Source: Streptomyces dangxiongensis | Lineage (GTDB): Bacteria; Actinomycetota; Actinomycetes; Streptomycetales; Streptomycetaceae | Assembly (NCBI RefSeq): GCF_003675325.1 | Contig: NZ_CP033073.1 | Location: forward strand, 558,001 to 622,000 | Length of the DNA: 64,000 bases | Direction of reading: 5' to 3' | Shown: positions 1 through 26,349 of the stretch, in pieces | Position numbering within the stretch: the first letter of the stretch is position 1 | Layout: every line of letters starts with the position of its first letter | Program-made: the position numbers and the translations under genes | Notes under the pieces: generated by a model | The model's input: the letters and a program-made list of their open reading frames with translations, nothing else | Databases searched by the model: none | What the model was told of the DNA's origin: nothing

Positions 1-17183
<17,183 letters not shown>

Positions 17184-17503
17184 GGGTGAAGTCCTTAGGA
17201 GGGCGGGACGGTACGGCGCGGGCGGAGGCGGACGCGGGCAGCGCCGCGCCCCACCGTGGGGCGGGTGCGGTGGCTCACGGCGGCACGGCGGGCGTGCGCG
17301 ACGGTGCGGAACCGCGGGCCGGGGCGGTGATCCGGCATCCGTGTGTGCGGTGCGGCGGGTGTGCGGCGACGGAGCGTGCCGGCCGCCGGGGGTGCCGCCG
17401 GGCCGGTCGGCGCGGGGGCCGGAGCCGGTGGCCGGGCCGCACGGTCCGGGGGCGTGGGTCACCTGTCCGGTGACCGGCCGCCGGGTCCGGCGGTGCGCGT
17501 GAC
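17184..17503. other. Intergenic gap between the cyclase gene and the NRPS gene
   Basis: Both flanking genes are on the minus strand but are 320 bases apart, long for cotranslated genes. The stretch is extremely GC-rich and I see no coding frame with plausible codon use, no clear hairpin terminator and no recognisable -10/-35 pair. It may hold a separate promoter or leader for the synthetase. Confidence 0.5.
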
Positions 17504-18856
17504 TCAGCCGTCGTCGGTACGGCGTGCCGTGCGCCCGGATATCTGGACCCGGTCTATTCGGCCGGTGGCCGGATCGCGGTGGAAGCGTCCGCCGGGTTCG
17601 AGGCGCCCGGTGGCCGGGTCGACCAGGTCGCACGAGAGGTCGGCGTAGCAGACCAGCGGGAGGGCGAGGTCGCCGTCGACGGACAGGGCGGGCGTGCCGT
17701 CCGGCCCGGGTGCGACGCGGTACGTCGTGGTGCCGTTGCGGTAGGTGCCCAGGCACTCGGGCAGGTCCACGCGCCGGCCCGGGTCCGTGTCCTGGGCTGC
17801 GGCGGGCACCCGGACGCCGGTGAGCAGGGCCAGCTCTCCGGTGAGGTCGCGCCACAGGGCGGTGGCGCTCGCGGAGTTGCCCGTGAAGGCGACCACGATC
17901 CCGCTCTCCGGGTCGGCCCGCAGGTGGCAGGAGGTGCCCTGGGCGTTGCCGTCGTGGCCGCACCACACGCGGTCGTCCTGCCGGTACAGGGCGAGGCCGG
18001 GGCCCCAGCCGTCGGCCAGCGCGCCGGGGCGGGCGGCGGTCTCGGGGCGGCGCATCTCCTTGGTGACGGCGGGCGGCAGGACGTCGGAGCGTCCGATCAG
18101 CGCGTTGCCGAACGCGGCCAGGTCCAGGGCGCTCGCCAGCAGGGCGCCGGCCGGGGCCTCCAGCGGTGCCAGGGTCTGGCGGGCCGGACGGGCCCGGCCG
18201 GTCGCGGTGTTGAGGGCGTGTCCGGCGGCGACGGGGCGACGGGGCGCGTGGTCGCCGATGAACGCGGGTGCCGTGCCGAGCGGTTCGAGGAGCAGCGCGC
18301 TCACCGCCTCGTGCCACGGCATACCGGTGACGGTCTCGGCGAGCCGGCCGGCGGCGACGTAGCCGGCGTTGGAGTAGGAGAAGTCGGTGCCCGGCGGGAA
18401 CAGCAGGTCGCGGGCGGTGCAGACGGCCGCGAGGCAGCGGGCGGCGGTGGTCTCGGCGGCGGTGTCGGAGTCGGGCCCGGTGGGCAGGCCGCCGGTGTGG
18501 CTGAGCAGGTGGCGGATCGTCACCCCGGGCGTGTCTCTCAGTTCCGGGAGCTGCCCGGCGGCGGACTCGTCGAGGTCGAGGTCGCCGTCGTCGGCCAGCA
18601 GCATGACGAGGGCGGCGGTGTAGGGCTTGGTGAGCGACCCCAGGGGGACGGCCGTGTCGGCGGTGAGGGGCGTGCCGGTCGCCGCGTCGGCGACGCCGGT
18701 GTGCACGGCGATGAGGTCGCTACCGGTGTCCAGGACGAGCTGGGCGCCGGGTACCCGGTGGGCCGTGGCGAGGGTGTCGAGGCGGTCCTGCAGCTCCGCC
18801 CGTAACCGGGAGGGCGTCCAGGATGCGGTCGGAGCGGTGGGGATGCTGTACGGCAT
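17504..18856 (-). CDS. Serine hydrolase, probable PBP-type thioesterase (stand-alone peptide cyclase)
   Basis: This 450-residue protein belongs to the beta-lactamase/penicillin-binding-protein fold. The catalytic serine and lysine are in SLTK (S74, K77), followed by the YSN tyrosine motif (Y161-S-N163) and a C-terminal WCGHDG segment in the place of KTG. There is no signal peptide, which argues against a cell-wall enzyme. Stand-alone PBP-type thioesterases such as SurE of surugamide biosynthesis have this fold and size, sit beside their synthetase, and make head-to-tail macrolactams, preferring a D-residue at the acyl end. Position beside an NRPS rich in E domains fits that role. ATG at 18856 has GGGAG nine bases upstream. 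An unrelated class C-like esterase remains possible, but less likely given the context. Confidence 0.8.
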   Translation of the reverse strand: MPYSIPTAPTASWTPSRLRAELQDRLDTLATAHRVPGAQLVLDTGSDLIAVHTGVADAATGTPLTADTAVPLGSLTKPYTAALVMLLADDGDLDLDESAAGQLPELRDTPGVTIRHLLSHTGGLPTGPDSDTAAETTAARCLAAVCTARDLLFPPGTDFSYSNAGYVAAGRLAETVTGMPWHEAVSALLLEPLGTAPAFIGDHAPRRPVAAGHALNTATGRARPARQTLAPLEAPAGALLASALDLAAFGNALIGRSDVLPPAVTKEMRRPETAARPGALADGWGPGLALYRQDDRVWCGHDGNAQGTSCHLRADPESGIVVAFTGNSASATALWRDLTGELALLTGVRVPAAAQDTDPGRRVDLPECLGTYRNGTTTYRVAPGPDGTPALSVDGDLALPLVCYADLSCDLVDPATGRLEPGGRFHRDPATGRIDRVQISGRTARRTDDG

Positions 18857-18955
18857 GAGAAGGGGACTCCCGTTGGGTGGGTCTCATGTGCGGGTGTGCC
18901 GGTGCGGCCCTGGAGAGCGGAGCGGGGGCCGGCCGGGGAGGCGTGTGCGCTCGGG

Positions 18956-20168
18956 TTACGGCCTGCGGACCTCGACGGGCAGATGCCGTACGCCGATGAT
19001 GACGGCCGGGTTCTGGAAGGCGATGTCCTCGTAGGAGGGGACCGTCAGGATGCGGAATCGTTTATGCAACATGTGGAGAGCGATCCGCGCTTCCAGCCGG
19101 GCCAGCGGCGCGCCGAAACAGAAGTGGATGCCGTGCCCGAAGGTCAGATGCGGGTTGGGGTCCCGGCTCGGATCGAGGACGTCGGGGTTGTCGAAGCGGG
19201 CGGGGTCCCGGTTCGCGGCGCCCAGGTGCGTCATCAGCATGGCGTCCGCCGGGATCTCGTGACCGCCGAGGACGACCGGGCGGGTGACCCGGCGGCCCAG
19301 CTCCGGGAAGGGGGGCAGCCAGCGCAGCACCTCCTCGACGGCGGCCGGGATCCGCGCGGGATCGGCGCGCAGCGCGGCGTCGGTGCCGGGGTGCAGGTCG
19401 AAGGTGACGACGGCGTTGCCGAGCAGCGCGGTGGTGGTGATGTGTCCGGCGACCAGCAGGAGGGCCACGAATCCGACCATCTCCTGGTCGGTGAGGCGGA
19501 CGCCGTCGACCTCGGCGGCGATGAGCCTGCTGGTGAGGTCGTCCCCGGGGGCGGCGCGGCGGGCGCGGATGTGGTCCAGCATGTAGCCGTTCATCTCGCG
19601 CACCGTGGGGGCGATGGCCTCCAGGGCCCGTTCCAGGTCGGCCATGTCGGGGGCTTCGCCGAGCTGGTCGCCGCCGAACAGCACGCTCGCCCACTCCTGG
19701 AAGAGCCGGTGTTCCTCCGCCGGGACGCCGAGCAGTTCGGCGATCACGATGATGGGGAGCGGATAGGCCAGCGCGTCGACCAGGTCGAAGCGGTCCTGGT
19801 CCGCGACGGCGTCCAGCAGCCGCGCGCAGACGGCCTCGATGCGGGGTCCGAGCCCCTGCACGACCCGCGGGGTGAACGCCTGGCTCACCAGGGTGCGCAG
19901 CTTGCGGTGTTCCCGGGGGGTCCATGCCGACGAAGTTGCCCTGCCGGAAGGTCTCGAAGTCGGCCTGGGTGGGGGCGAGGGCGGAGAGGTCCGAGGAGTA
20001 CGTCGCCGAATCGGCGAGCACGGTGGCGACGCTCGCGTGGTCGAGGACCTGCCACACTCCCTGGGCCTCGTCGTAGCGCACCGGCCCTGTCTCGCGTAAG
20101 CCCCGCCAGCGGTCGGGTAGCACCTCCAACAGGAGCTTCTCGCGCGTCGGTTGCTTACTTATCACCAT
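18956..20168 (-). CDS. Cytochrome P450, frameshifted once (probable one-base error)
   Basis: This is a soluble bacterial P450 that would use ferredoxin electrons to oxidise a substrate, here plausibly the peptide or one of its amino acids. Start ATG 20168 is preceded by AAGGAG. The first third (VLADSATYSSDLSAL, then GNFVGMD) is in one frame and the rest (SQAFTPRVVQGL onward) in another. The I-helix AGHITTT, the EEVLR motif and the haem loop FGHGIHFCFGAPLAR are all in the second frame. The break is at the six-G run 19915-19920; removing one base gives a continuous protein of 403 residues with MDP-EHRKLR at the junction, the normal family length. The gene precedes the cyclase gene by about 100 bases, so an operon with the synthetase is likely. 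It is either a sequencing error or a recent inactivation. Confidence 0.85.
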
Positions 20169-21580
20169 GTCTCCTTGGTAGCGGCGTGCGCGGCACGGAG
20201 GAGTCGCGCGGACAGGGGGTGGTGCGGGAGGCCGGCGGACACGGGAGGCGGGGCGGCCCGGGCACGGCTCGGCCACCACCACTGGAACGTGTTCCGGGCG
20301 GAGGGAGCGCGTGAGACCCGCGTGTCTTCCTCGTGCGCGGCCCGGCGGTCAGCCGCCGCCAGCCGGGTGCCGGGACGGCCTCAGGCCGTCAGCAGGTCCG
20401 GTGCAGGACACGACGGCCTCGCGGCCGGCCACGGCCCCACGGCCCCGCGGCGAATACCGGCGTGCGGCAGACCAACCCGACATGACTCATCCCCCTCGGC
20501 GATACCTCCCGCGCGCCAGGCGCACGGGCCCTCCCGGCTCGTGAACGGACAGCGGAGCACCCGACTCCGACTGCCCGAAACGCGGTGTGAGAATACGCAG
20601 CCTCCGCCCATGCCGCCCCACGATTGGCATGATGCGTACTCCGCATCACCTTCGTTTCGATGGAACTCGGCCACAGTCTTCACGGTGAGTCACTTGTAAG
20701 CAACCCCCTGAAGTTGAACGGAGAGTACTCATGGGGTGCATTCGCGTCACCGATCGGCAACTTCGGCGGGACCGTTCCGCAGTACGCACTGCGGCCGGAT
20801 CGCCGCTGGCGCGTGTGCCCACGCATCTTTCCCACAAACCCCACACGCCGGAAAAAGATGCCGCTGGACGCTCACCCGGGCTGCCGAAGTCCTGCACCGT
20901 CGCCGCACATGAACTCCACCTCACCGCCCGGCGGTTGGCCTGACCTTGCCCCTGATCTGGGACGACGATCCGGCCAGCGGCCGGGACACGGGCCGGCGCC
21001 CGGGACGGGACCGCAACACGCCTCCGGCGGCTCACGCCGGCCACCGGCGCGATCCGGCCGCCCCGGCGCGTCCCCGCCGCCCGGCACCGGCCGGGCCCCG
21101 GCGCGCGGGGGCCGGCTCCGGCCTCGTCGAACAGAATCAGCCATTGAGGCGCGGCAGGGGCGCATACAGAGAACACGTACACCACCTCGTGCCCCCGCCG
21201 CGGCGGGCCGCGCCCCCGGCCGGCACCCCGGGCATCGGGGGAAGGGAACACGCGTCGCCGCGTGCCGGACCAGGGTGCCGGTCCCCGGTGCCGCCCGTGC
21301 GTCCACCGCCGCACGGTCCCTCCGGGCGCCTGGGGACCACCCGGCGCGCCGCCGCCGCGGGGGCGGCCGTTTTACGCCGCCGGCCCGTCCGTGATGCTCG
21401 CCCGCACATCCCCCGGGCGCGGGAAGGCATGGAAAGCGGGCTCTCGGGGTAGGCGGAGCCATCCGCCGCAGGGGGAGCGCGTCCGGGGTACGCCGGAGCG
21501 CTCGCCGTGCGCGCGGCGCCGCCGCGAGGGAGTCTGGTCCCCAAGATGCGACGCGCGGCCGGTACGAGGAGGTGGTCGGC
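20169..21580. other. 1.4 kb without a convincing gene
   Basis: This stretch separates the peptide cluster from the next gene. Open frames exist on both strands but their residue composition is Arg/Pro/Gly-rich shadow sequence and none resembles a family I know. The segment 20560-20760 is less GC-rich than its surroundings and contains a 7-bp inverted repeat, as expected for a promoter region. The frame opening at ATG 20731 (70 codons, preceded by GGAGAG) is the only small candidate, and I cannot support it further. Confidence 0.5.
20630..20648. promoter_or_regulatory. Inverted repeat TGATGCG-N5-CGCATCA, candidate operator
   Basis: A perfect 7-bp dyad with a 5-base centre (19 nt overall) lies about 460 bases upstream of the P450 start in the less GC-rich part of the intergenic region. 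It is a plausible binding site for a dimeric regulator of the peptide cluster. No regulator gene is in view. Confidence 0.35.
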
Positions 21581-23722
21581 GTGTCCGACGGGCCGGAGCC
21601 GGGACGGGCGCCGGCGGCCGGCGGGGCACCGGTCGGCCGGCCGGTGCTGTCGCTCGCGCTGGCCGCGATGCTGGAGGAGGTGCAGGCGCACTCCGGCGCG
21701 GTGTATCTGCTCCGGCCCGACGAGCCGGTCCTGGAGATGGCCGTGATGGCCGGCATGCCGCGGGCGTTCGCGGCGCCCTGGGAGCGGGTCGGGCTGAGCG
21801 CGCCGATCCCGGTCGCGGACGCGGTGCGCGAGCGGCGGCTGGTGTGGGTGGGCGGCGAGGATCAGATGGCCCGCCGCTATCCACGGATCTCGGTGGTGCT
21901 GCCGTACCCGTTCGCGCTGGCCGCGGCGCCCCTGGCGACTGGGCGCAAGGCGTACGGCGCGGTGTTCGTGACCTGGCCGGGCGCGCATCCGCCGGAGCTG
22001 TCGGACTGGGAGCGGGACCGGCTGACGGCGGCCTGCGACCGGCTGGCGCTGCGGCTGGAGGGGGCCGCGGAGGAGAAGAGGCCGCTGGGCCACGAGCCGG
22101 ACGTGCTCGCGGCACCGTTCTCGGTGGTGGCGGGCACGCTGGGCTCGGTGGAGGCGGCGCGGATGGTGTCCCGGCTGCCGTACGGGCTGGTGTCGCTGGA
22201 TCTGCACGGCCGGATCGGGTTCGTGAACACGGCCGCCGCCGAGCTGCTCGGCAGACCGGCCGGGGAACTGCTCGGCACGCTGCCCTGGGTGGCGGTGCCC
22301 TGGCTGAAGGACCCGGTGTACGAGGACCGGTACCGGGCGGCGCTGCTCAGCCAGCAGGTGACGTCGTTCGTGGCGCTGCGCCCGCCGGGAGAGTGGCTGT
22401 CGTTCCGGCTCTATCCGAGCACGACCGGGCTCAGTGTGCGCATCAGCCGGGCCCGGGCGGTGGCGGAGCTGGCGCGCGCCGTTCCGCAGGCGGACCCGGG
22501 CCCGTCCCGGCTGGTGACGATCTCCCAGCTACTGAGCCTGGCGGGCGCGCTGACCGAGGCGGTCGGGGTGCGGGACGTGGTGCAACTGGTCTGGGACGAG
22601 GTGGCCCCGGCCGTCGGCAGCCGGGGCCTGGCGCTCCTGCGGGCACAGGGCGGCCGGCTGCACGTGCTGGGGCACCGCGGCTACCCGGACCCGCGCGTCG
22701 CCGAGCGGTGCGGCAGGCTGCCCCTCTCCGAGCACACCCCGCAGACGCAGGCTCTGAACAGCGGGGTGCCGGCGTTCTTCGAGTCCCGGGAGGAGCTGGA
22801 GCGGCTGTATCCCGACCGCCGGGGGACCCCGGACGGCTTCGCGGCCTGGGCGTACCTGCCGCTGATCGCGTCCGGCCGGCCCGTCGGCACCTGTCTGCTG
22901 GCCTTCGCCGAACCGCACACCTTCCCGGCCGACGAGCGGGCGGTGCTGACATCACTCGGCGGGCTGATCGCGCAGGCCCTGGAGCGGGCCCTGCTCTACG
23001 ATGCCAAGCTCGGGCTGGCGCACGGCCTCCAGCAGGCCCTGTTGCCCAGCTCGCTGACGCCACCGCCGGGCATCGAGGCGGCGGCGCGCTACCTTCCGGC
23101 CACGCACGGCATGGACATCGGCGGCGACTTCTACGACCTGGTGCCGACCCGGCCGCTGGCGGCGGCGGTGATCGGGGACGTCCAGGGGCACAACGTGACC
23201 GCGGCCGGCCTGATGGGGCAGGTCCGTACGGGGGTCCGGGCGTACACCACGGTGGGGCAGGCGCCGCACGAGGTGATGAGCAGCACCAACCGGCTGCTGA
23301 TCGACCTCGGGACGGAACTGTTCGCCAGTTGTCTGTACCTGCGGCTTGATCCGGCGCGAGGACGGGCCGTCATGGCGCGGGCGGGTCATCCGCCGCCGCT
23401 GCTGAGACGGCCGGACGGGCGGGTGCGGGTGCTCGACCTGGCCGGCGGGCCGCTGCTCGGGATCGACGCGTCGGCGGTGTACCCGACGACCGAGGTGTCC
23501 CTGGCTCCCGGCTCGGTCCTCGTCCTGTACACCGACGGTCTGGTGGAGGCACCGGGTATCGACATCGAGGACTCGCTGGTCGGTCTGGGCGGACTGCTCG
23601 CCGAGGCCGGCGGCCGGCCGCTGGAGGACCTCGCGGACGAGGTGGTCCGGCACAGTGCGGCGGCACGCGAGCGGGTGGACGACGTGGCGGTGCTGTTGCT
23701 GCGGGCACGGGACGACGGCTGA
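21581..23722 (+). CDS. SpoIIE/PP2C-type serine phosphatase with GAF and PAS sensory domains
   Basis: The protein has an N-terminal GAF-like domain (about 20-160), a PAS-like segment near 195-290 (YGLVSLDLHGRIGFVNTAA), a second GAF domain (about 330-480) and a C-terminal SpoIIE phosphatase. The phosphatase metal-binding motifs are visible: MDIGGDFYD, IGDVQGH, YTDGLVEA and DDVAVLL. Family members dephosphorylate anti-anti-sigma proteins in partner-switching control of stress sigma factors. There is no HATPase anti-sigma domain, unlike the other phosphatase of this window. I chose GTG 21581 because GAGGAGG sits eight bases upstream; a frame-consistent GTG at 21572 overlaps that ribosome site. 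Confidence 0.9.
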   Translation: MSDGPEPGRAPAAGGAPVGRPVLSLALAAMLEEVQAHSGAVYLLRPDEPVLEMAVMAGMPRAFAAPWERVGLSAPIPVADAVRERRLVWVGGEDQMARRYPRISVVLPYPFALAAAPLATGRKAYGAVFVTWPGAHPPELSDWERDRLTAACDRLALRLEGAAEEKRPLGHEPDVLAAPFSVVAGTLGSVEAARMVSRLPYGLVSLDLHGRIGFVNTAAAELLGRPAGELLGTLPWVAVPWLKDPVYEDRYRAALLSQQVTSFVALRPPGEWLSFRLYPSTTGLSVRISRARAVAELARAVPQADPGPSRLVTISQLLSLAGALTEAVGVRDVVQLVWDEVAPAVGSRGLALLRAQGGRLHVLGHRGYPDPRVAERCGRLPLSEHTPQTQALNSGVPAFFESREELERLYPDRRGTPDGFAAWAYLPLIASGRPVGTCLLAFAEPHTFPADERAVLTSLGGLIAQALERALLYDAKLGLAHGLQQALLPSSLTPPPGIEAAARYLPATHGMDIGGDFYDLVPTRPLAAAVIGDVQGHNVTAAGLMGQVRTGVRAYTTVGQAPHEVMSSTNRLLIDLGTELFASCLYLRLDPARGRAVMARAGHPPPLLRRPDGRVRVLDLAGGPLLGIDASAVYPTTEVSLAPGSVLVLYTDGLVEAPGIDIEDSLVGLGGLLAEAGGRPLEDLADEVVRHSAAARERVDDVAVLLLRARDDG

Positions 23723-23735
23723 CGCGTACGACCGT

Positions 23736-23765
23736 GGTCCGGCCCTCCCGCCGGAGGGCCGGACC
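23736..23765. terminator. Hairpin terminator between convergent genes
   Basis: A perfect 13-bp stem (GGTCCGGCCCTCC and its complement) with a four-base CGCC loop starts 13 bases after the phosphatase stop and lies before the convergent protease stop. It probably ends transcription from both sides. Confidence 0.8.
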
Positions 23766-23828
23766 GCTCCCCCGCCGACGGGAACCGTGGGTGGAGCCGG
23801 CCGGGGAGTCATCGCACGTCCGGTTCGC

Positions 23829-25370
23829 TCAGCGCGTGCCGGTCAGGGACGTCGCCCCGTGGCCGGCCGTGCCGGCACCGGACGCGTCACCCGCGCCTGC
23901 CTGGTCACCGGCGCCGGAGCCGTCGCCCGCGCCGGACTGGTCACCGGCACCCGCACCCGACTGGTCATCGGCACCCGCGCCGTTACCCGCACCGGACTGG
24001 TCACCCGCACCGGCACCGGACTGGTCACCGGCACCGGACTGGTCGCCCGCACCCGCGCCCGCCTGGTCACCCGCACCGGCACCGGACTGGTCACCGGCTC
24101 CCGCCTGGTCACCCGCACCGGCACCGGACTGGTCGCCCGCACCCGCGCCCGCCTGGTCACCGGCTCCCGCCGGGTCACCCGCTCCGTTGCCGGCGTTGCC
24201 GCCGTTGCCGCCGTTGCCGAGGGTCGCGCCGGTGGCCTGGAGGGCGGTGGTGACGGGCTGGAAGAAGGTCTCGCCGCCGTTGGTGCAGTCGCCGCTGCCG
24301 CCGGAGGTGAGACCGAGGGCGCTGCCGTCCTGGGTGAACAGGGAGCCGCCGCTGTCGCCCGCTTCGGCGCAGACGTCCGTCTGGATGAGGCCGTTGACGG
24401 TGTCGACGCCGTTCGGGTCGGTCTCACTCTGGAAGTTGACGGTGGCGTCCAGGCCGGTGACCTTGCCGTCGTGCAGTCCGGTGGTGGAGCCCATCCGGAA
24501 CACGGTCTCGCCGACGGTGGCGTCGGCGGCCTGGTTGATCTGCACCGTCTGACCGTTGCCGGTGTTGACCTCGCTGGGCGCCTGTGTGGTGGCGTCGTTG
24601 TACTTGACCAAGGAGAAGTCGTTGCCCGGGAAGGTGGCCTGGTCGACGGTGGCGAGGGGCTGGCCGGTCTGGGAGTCGGACCAGTCCTTGGCGGCGACGC
24701 CGCAGTGACCCGCCGTCAGGAAGGCGGGGCTGCCGTCGGAGGCGGTGACGTTGAAGCCGAGGGAGCAGCGGACGTTGCCGCCCTGCACCTGGGAGAAGAT
24801 GGCGTCGCCGCCGGAGAGGAACGTCTTGAAGGTGCCGGACGACCTCTTCACGGTCGCCATGCCGGGGCCGAGGTCGCGCACGGTGGACCGCAGCCGGTTC
24901 CACTGGGCGCCGGTGACGCTGCGGTCGGCGGTGACGAGGACCTTGTCGGTGCGCGGGTCGACGGCCCAGGAGGTACCGGGAATGGTCGCCTTGGCCTTCA
25001 GCGTCCTCGCGGCGGCCTTGAGGTCGGCGGTGCTGTTCTTCACCTCGCGGACGACCGCGCCCGCCTTCTTCGCCTGGACGACCATGTTGTCGTCGGCGCC
25101 GCCGCCACTGACGACGTTCACGACGAGCTGCTGCTTCGCGCTGTCGAAGTACGAACCGGCGAAGGCGTCTCCGAGGATCTTCCGCACCTGGGCACTGAGG
25201 TCCGAGGCGTCCGAGGCCTTCAGGGTCTTCGCGGTGCCGGCTGCGCTTGACGCCTGGTCCTTGTCCTGGGAGGCGTTGGCGTTGGGCAGCAGGAGGGCCG
25301 CCGCTCCGAGTGCCGCGACACCGCCCACCGCTATCGCGGCCTTGCGCTTGGGCATTCGCTTGTGACTCAA
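23829..25370 (-). CDS. Secreted S1 serine protease (streptogrisin-like) with repeat tail
   Basis: This is a preproprotease of 513 residues: a basic N-terminus with hydrophobic signal (AAIAVGGVAALGAAALLL), a propeptide of about 150 residues of the alpha-lytic/streptogrisin type, then a chymotrypsin-fold domain. The catalytic triad is in TAGHC, NDFSLVKY and GDSGGS. A tail of about 110 residues rich in Gly, Ala, Asp and Gln follows and ends in GHGATSLTGTR. I prefer TTG 25370, which has AGGAGG nine bases upstream and gives a start MSHKRMPKRK, over ATG 25355. It should act outside the cell on protein substrates. The tail replaces the carbohydrate-binding domain found on some relatives; its role is unknown. 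Confidence 0.92.
   Translation of the reverse strand: MSHKRMPKRKAAIAVGGVAALGAAALLLPNANASQDKDQASSAAGTAKTLKASDASDLSAQVRKILGDAFAGSYFDSAKQQLVVNVVSGGGADDNMVVQAKKAGAVVREVKNSTADLKAAARTLKAKATIPGTSWAVDPRTDKVLVTADRSVTGAQWNRLRSTVRDLGPGMATVKRSSGTFKTFLSGGDAIFSQVQGGNVRCSLGFNVTASDGSPAFLTAGHCGVAAKDWSDSQTGQPLATVDQATFPGNDFSLVKYNDATTQAPSEVNTGNGQTVQINQAADATVGETVFRMGSTTGLHDGKVTGLDATVNFQSETDPNGVDTVNGLIQTDVCAEAGDSGGSLFTQDGSALGLTSGGSGDCTNGGETFFQPVTTALQATGATLGNGGNGGNAGNGAGDPAGAGDQAGAGAGDQSGAGAGDQAGAGDQSGAGAGDQAGAGAGDQSGAGDQSGAGAGDQSGAGNGAGADDQSGAGAGDQSGAGDGSGAGDQAGAGDASGAGTAGHGATSLTGTR
23874..24185 (-). repeat. Tandem GAGDQ(S/A)GAGAGDQ coding repeats in the protease tail
   Basis: About one hundred residues are built from degenerate units GAGDQSGAGAGDQAGAGDQ, mirrored at the DNA level by recurring CTGGTC(A/G)CC(C/G)GC blocks. 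The array starts after the catalytic domain and stays in frame. Such arrays change length easily by replication slippage and are hard to assemble, so the exact copy number here may be unreliable. Confidence 0.85.
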
Positions 25371-26025
25371 CCTTCTCGACCTCCTGGGGACGGGGGTCTG
25401 CCACTGACGGGCAGGTGGTTTTTTGGGGGGGTACCGAGGCGCCTCGATGGTCGTAGGTACGCACCGGCCGCTCGGTGTGTTCAATTCCGTTTCCCAACGG
25501 CCTTGCCTGCGCGGCGATTCGGACAGGCTCCACGTGCGCATGGCCAGGAGTGGACGCCGGACCACGGATCGGCACAGTCTGTGACCGGTCCGTGACGGTC
25601 AGCGTCGAACGGGAAGCGGAATCCCTCCTTCAGGGAATCTGCACAGCGAATGCCCAGGCACGTCACGGGTGCCGGGGGATCTGCACATCCCCGCGCCCCG
25701 CGGCACACCTTTGGCGCGGAGTGCCGGTTTCGCGCCGCGGCGGGCGGGGCGCCCGGTGCGGCGATGCCGTGCGGCATGTGAAGGAGTCGCCGACAAGCCG
25801 TGCGCACGCCTGCACGGTTACGCCCCTCGATGGGCCAAGTGCGCAGGTGAGAGCCCTGATTGATTGGAAGCGCATCCACCGTGCGTGCTTTGATCCAACG
25901 CACCGCGGGGGTCCGGCGGGCCCCCGGAGACGGGTGCCCGGCGCCCGCGGACGCGGCCGTCCGTCTGTCCCCAGAGGGGGCCGCTCTCCCCCTTGTGAAA
26001 TACCCATACGAAGGGAAGTTCCACC
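25371..26025. promoter_or_regulatory. Divergent promoter region between the protease and the export operon
   Basis: This 655-base region lies between two outward-pointing genes. It holds a 12-nt perfect palindrome CGAGGCGCCTCG (25435-25446) about 65 bases upstream of the protease start. No coding frame here looks real. A ribosome site AAGGGAAG sits at its right end for the peptide gene. I cannot place promoter elements with confidence. Confidence 0.5.
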
Positions 26026-26241
26026 ATGAACTCCACCCCCCAGGTCCAGACCGTCGAGATCTCGGACGCCGAGCTGGACAACGTCTCCGGCGGCCTGTCC
26101 GTGAACGCCCTGAACACCGTGACCGGTGCCGTCAACGGCATCGCCCCGGTCTCCGGCCTGGTCGACACGGTCGTCGGCACCGTCGAGGGTGTCACCGGCC
26201 TGAACACCCAGCCGGTCACCAACCTGGTTGCCGGTCTCTGA
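26026..26241 (+). CDS. Double-glycine leader peptide, cysteine-free bacteriocin-like precursor
   Basis: The 71-residue product has an acidic leader of 23 residues ending in ELDNVSGG, the pattern cut by C39 peptidases during export, and a 48-residue core starting LSVNALNTV. The core is rich in Val, Gly, Thr, Asn and Leu, with a loose VxGxVxG rhythm (TGAVNGI, VGTVEGV). It has no Cys, Trp, Tyr, Phe, Lys or Arg. Such peptides are sometimes labelled type A2 lantipeptide, but a core without cysteine cannot form lanthionine rings. Ribosome site AAGGGAAG lies eight bases upstream. The next three genes are its likely processing and export machinery. A hydrophobic, membrane-active or self-assembling secreted peptide is my inference. 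Confidence 0.8.
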   Translation: MNSTPQVQTVEISDAELDNVSGGLSVNALNTVTGAVNGIAPVSGLVDTVVGTVEGVTGLNTQPVTNLVAGL

Positions 26242-26349
26242 CCGCACCCCGGTGTCACCGACGTCCCGGAGCCGTCCCTCGGCTCCGGGACTCTCGGGTG
26301 CCCCGGCACACCGCCGTTCCGATGTCCCCCCCCGGGTGAGGGAAGTCCC

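Noticed and set aside
17504..18856. Beta-lactamase resistance gene
   Set aside because: No signal peptide, KTG replaced by HDG, and the position beside an NRPS fits a PBP-type thioesterase better.
20381..21314. Minus-strand frames of 100 and 222 codons and a plus-strand 70-codon frame at 20731
   Set aside because: Arg/Gly/Pro-rich or without any family resemblance; only the 70-codon frame has a fair ribosome site, not enough to call a gene.
23874..24185. Regular repeats suggestive of a CRISPR array
   Set aside because: The units are contiguous, in frame and encode the GAGDQ tail of the protease; there are no unique spacers.
24424..25575. 383-codon minus-strand frame overlapping the protease
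   Set aside because: Arg/Gln/His-rich shadow of the true protease frame, which contains the signal peptide and catalytic triad.
26026..26241. Lanthipeptide precursor
   Set aside because: The core has no cysteine and no lanthionine synthetase lies nearby, so lanthionine rings are impossible.
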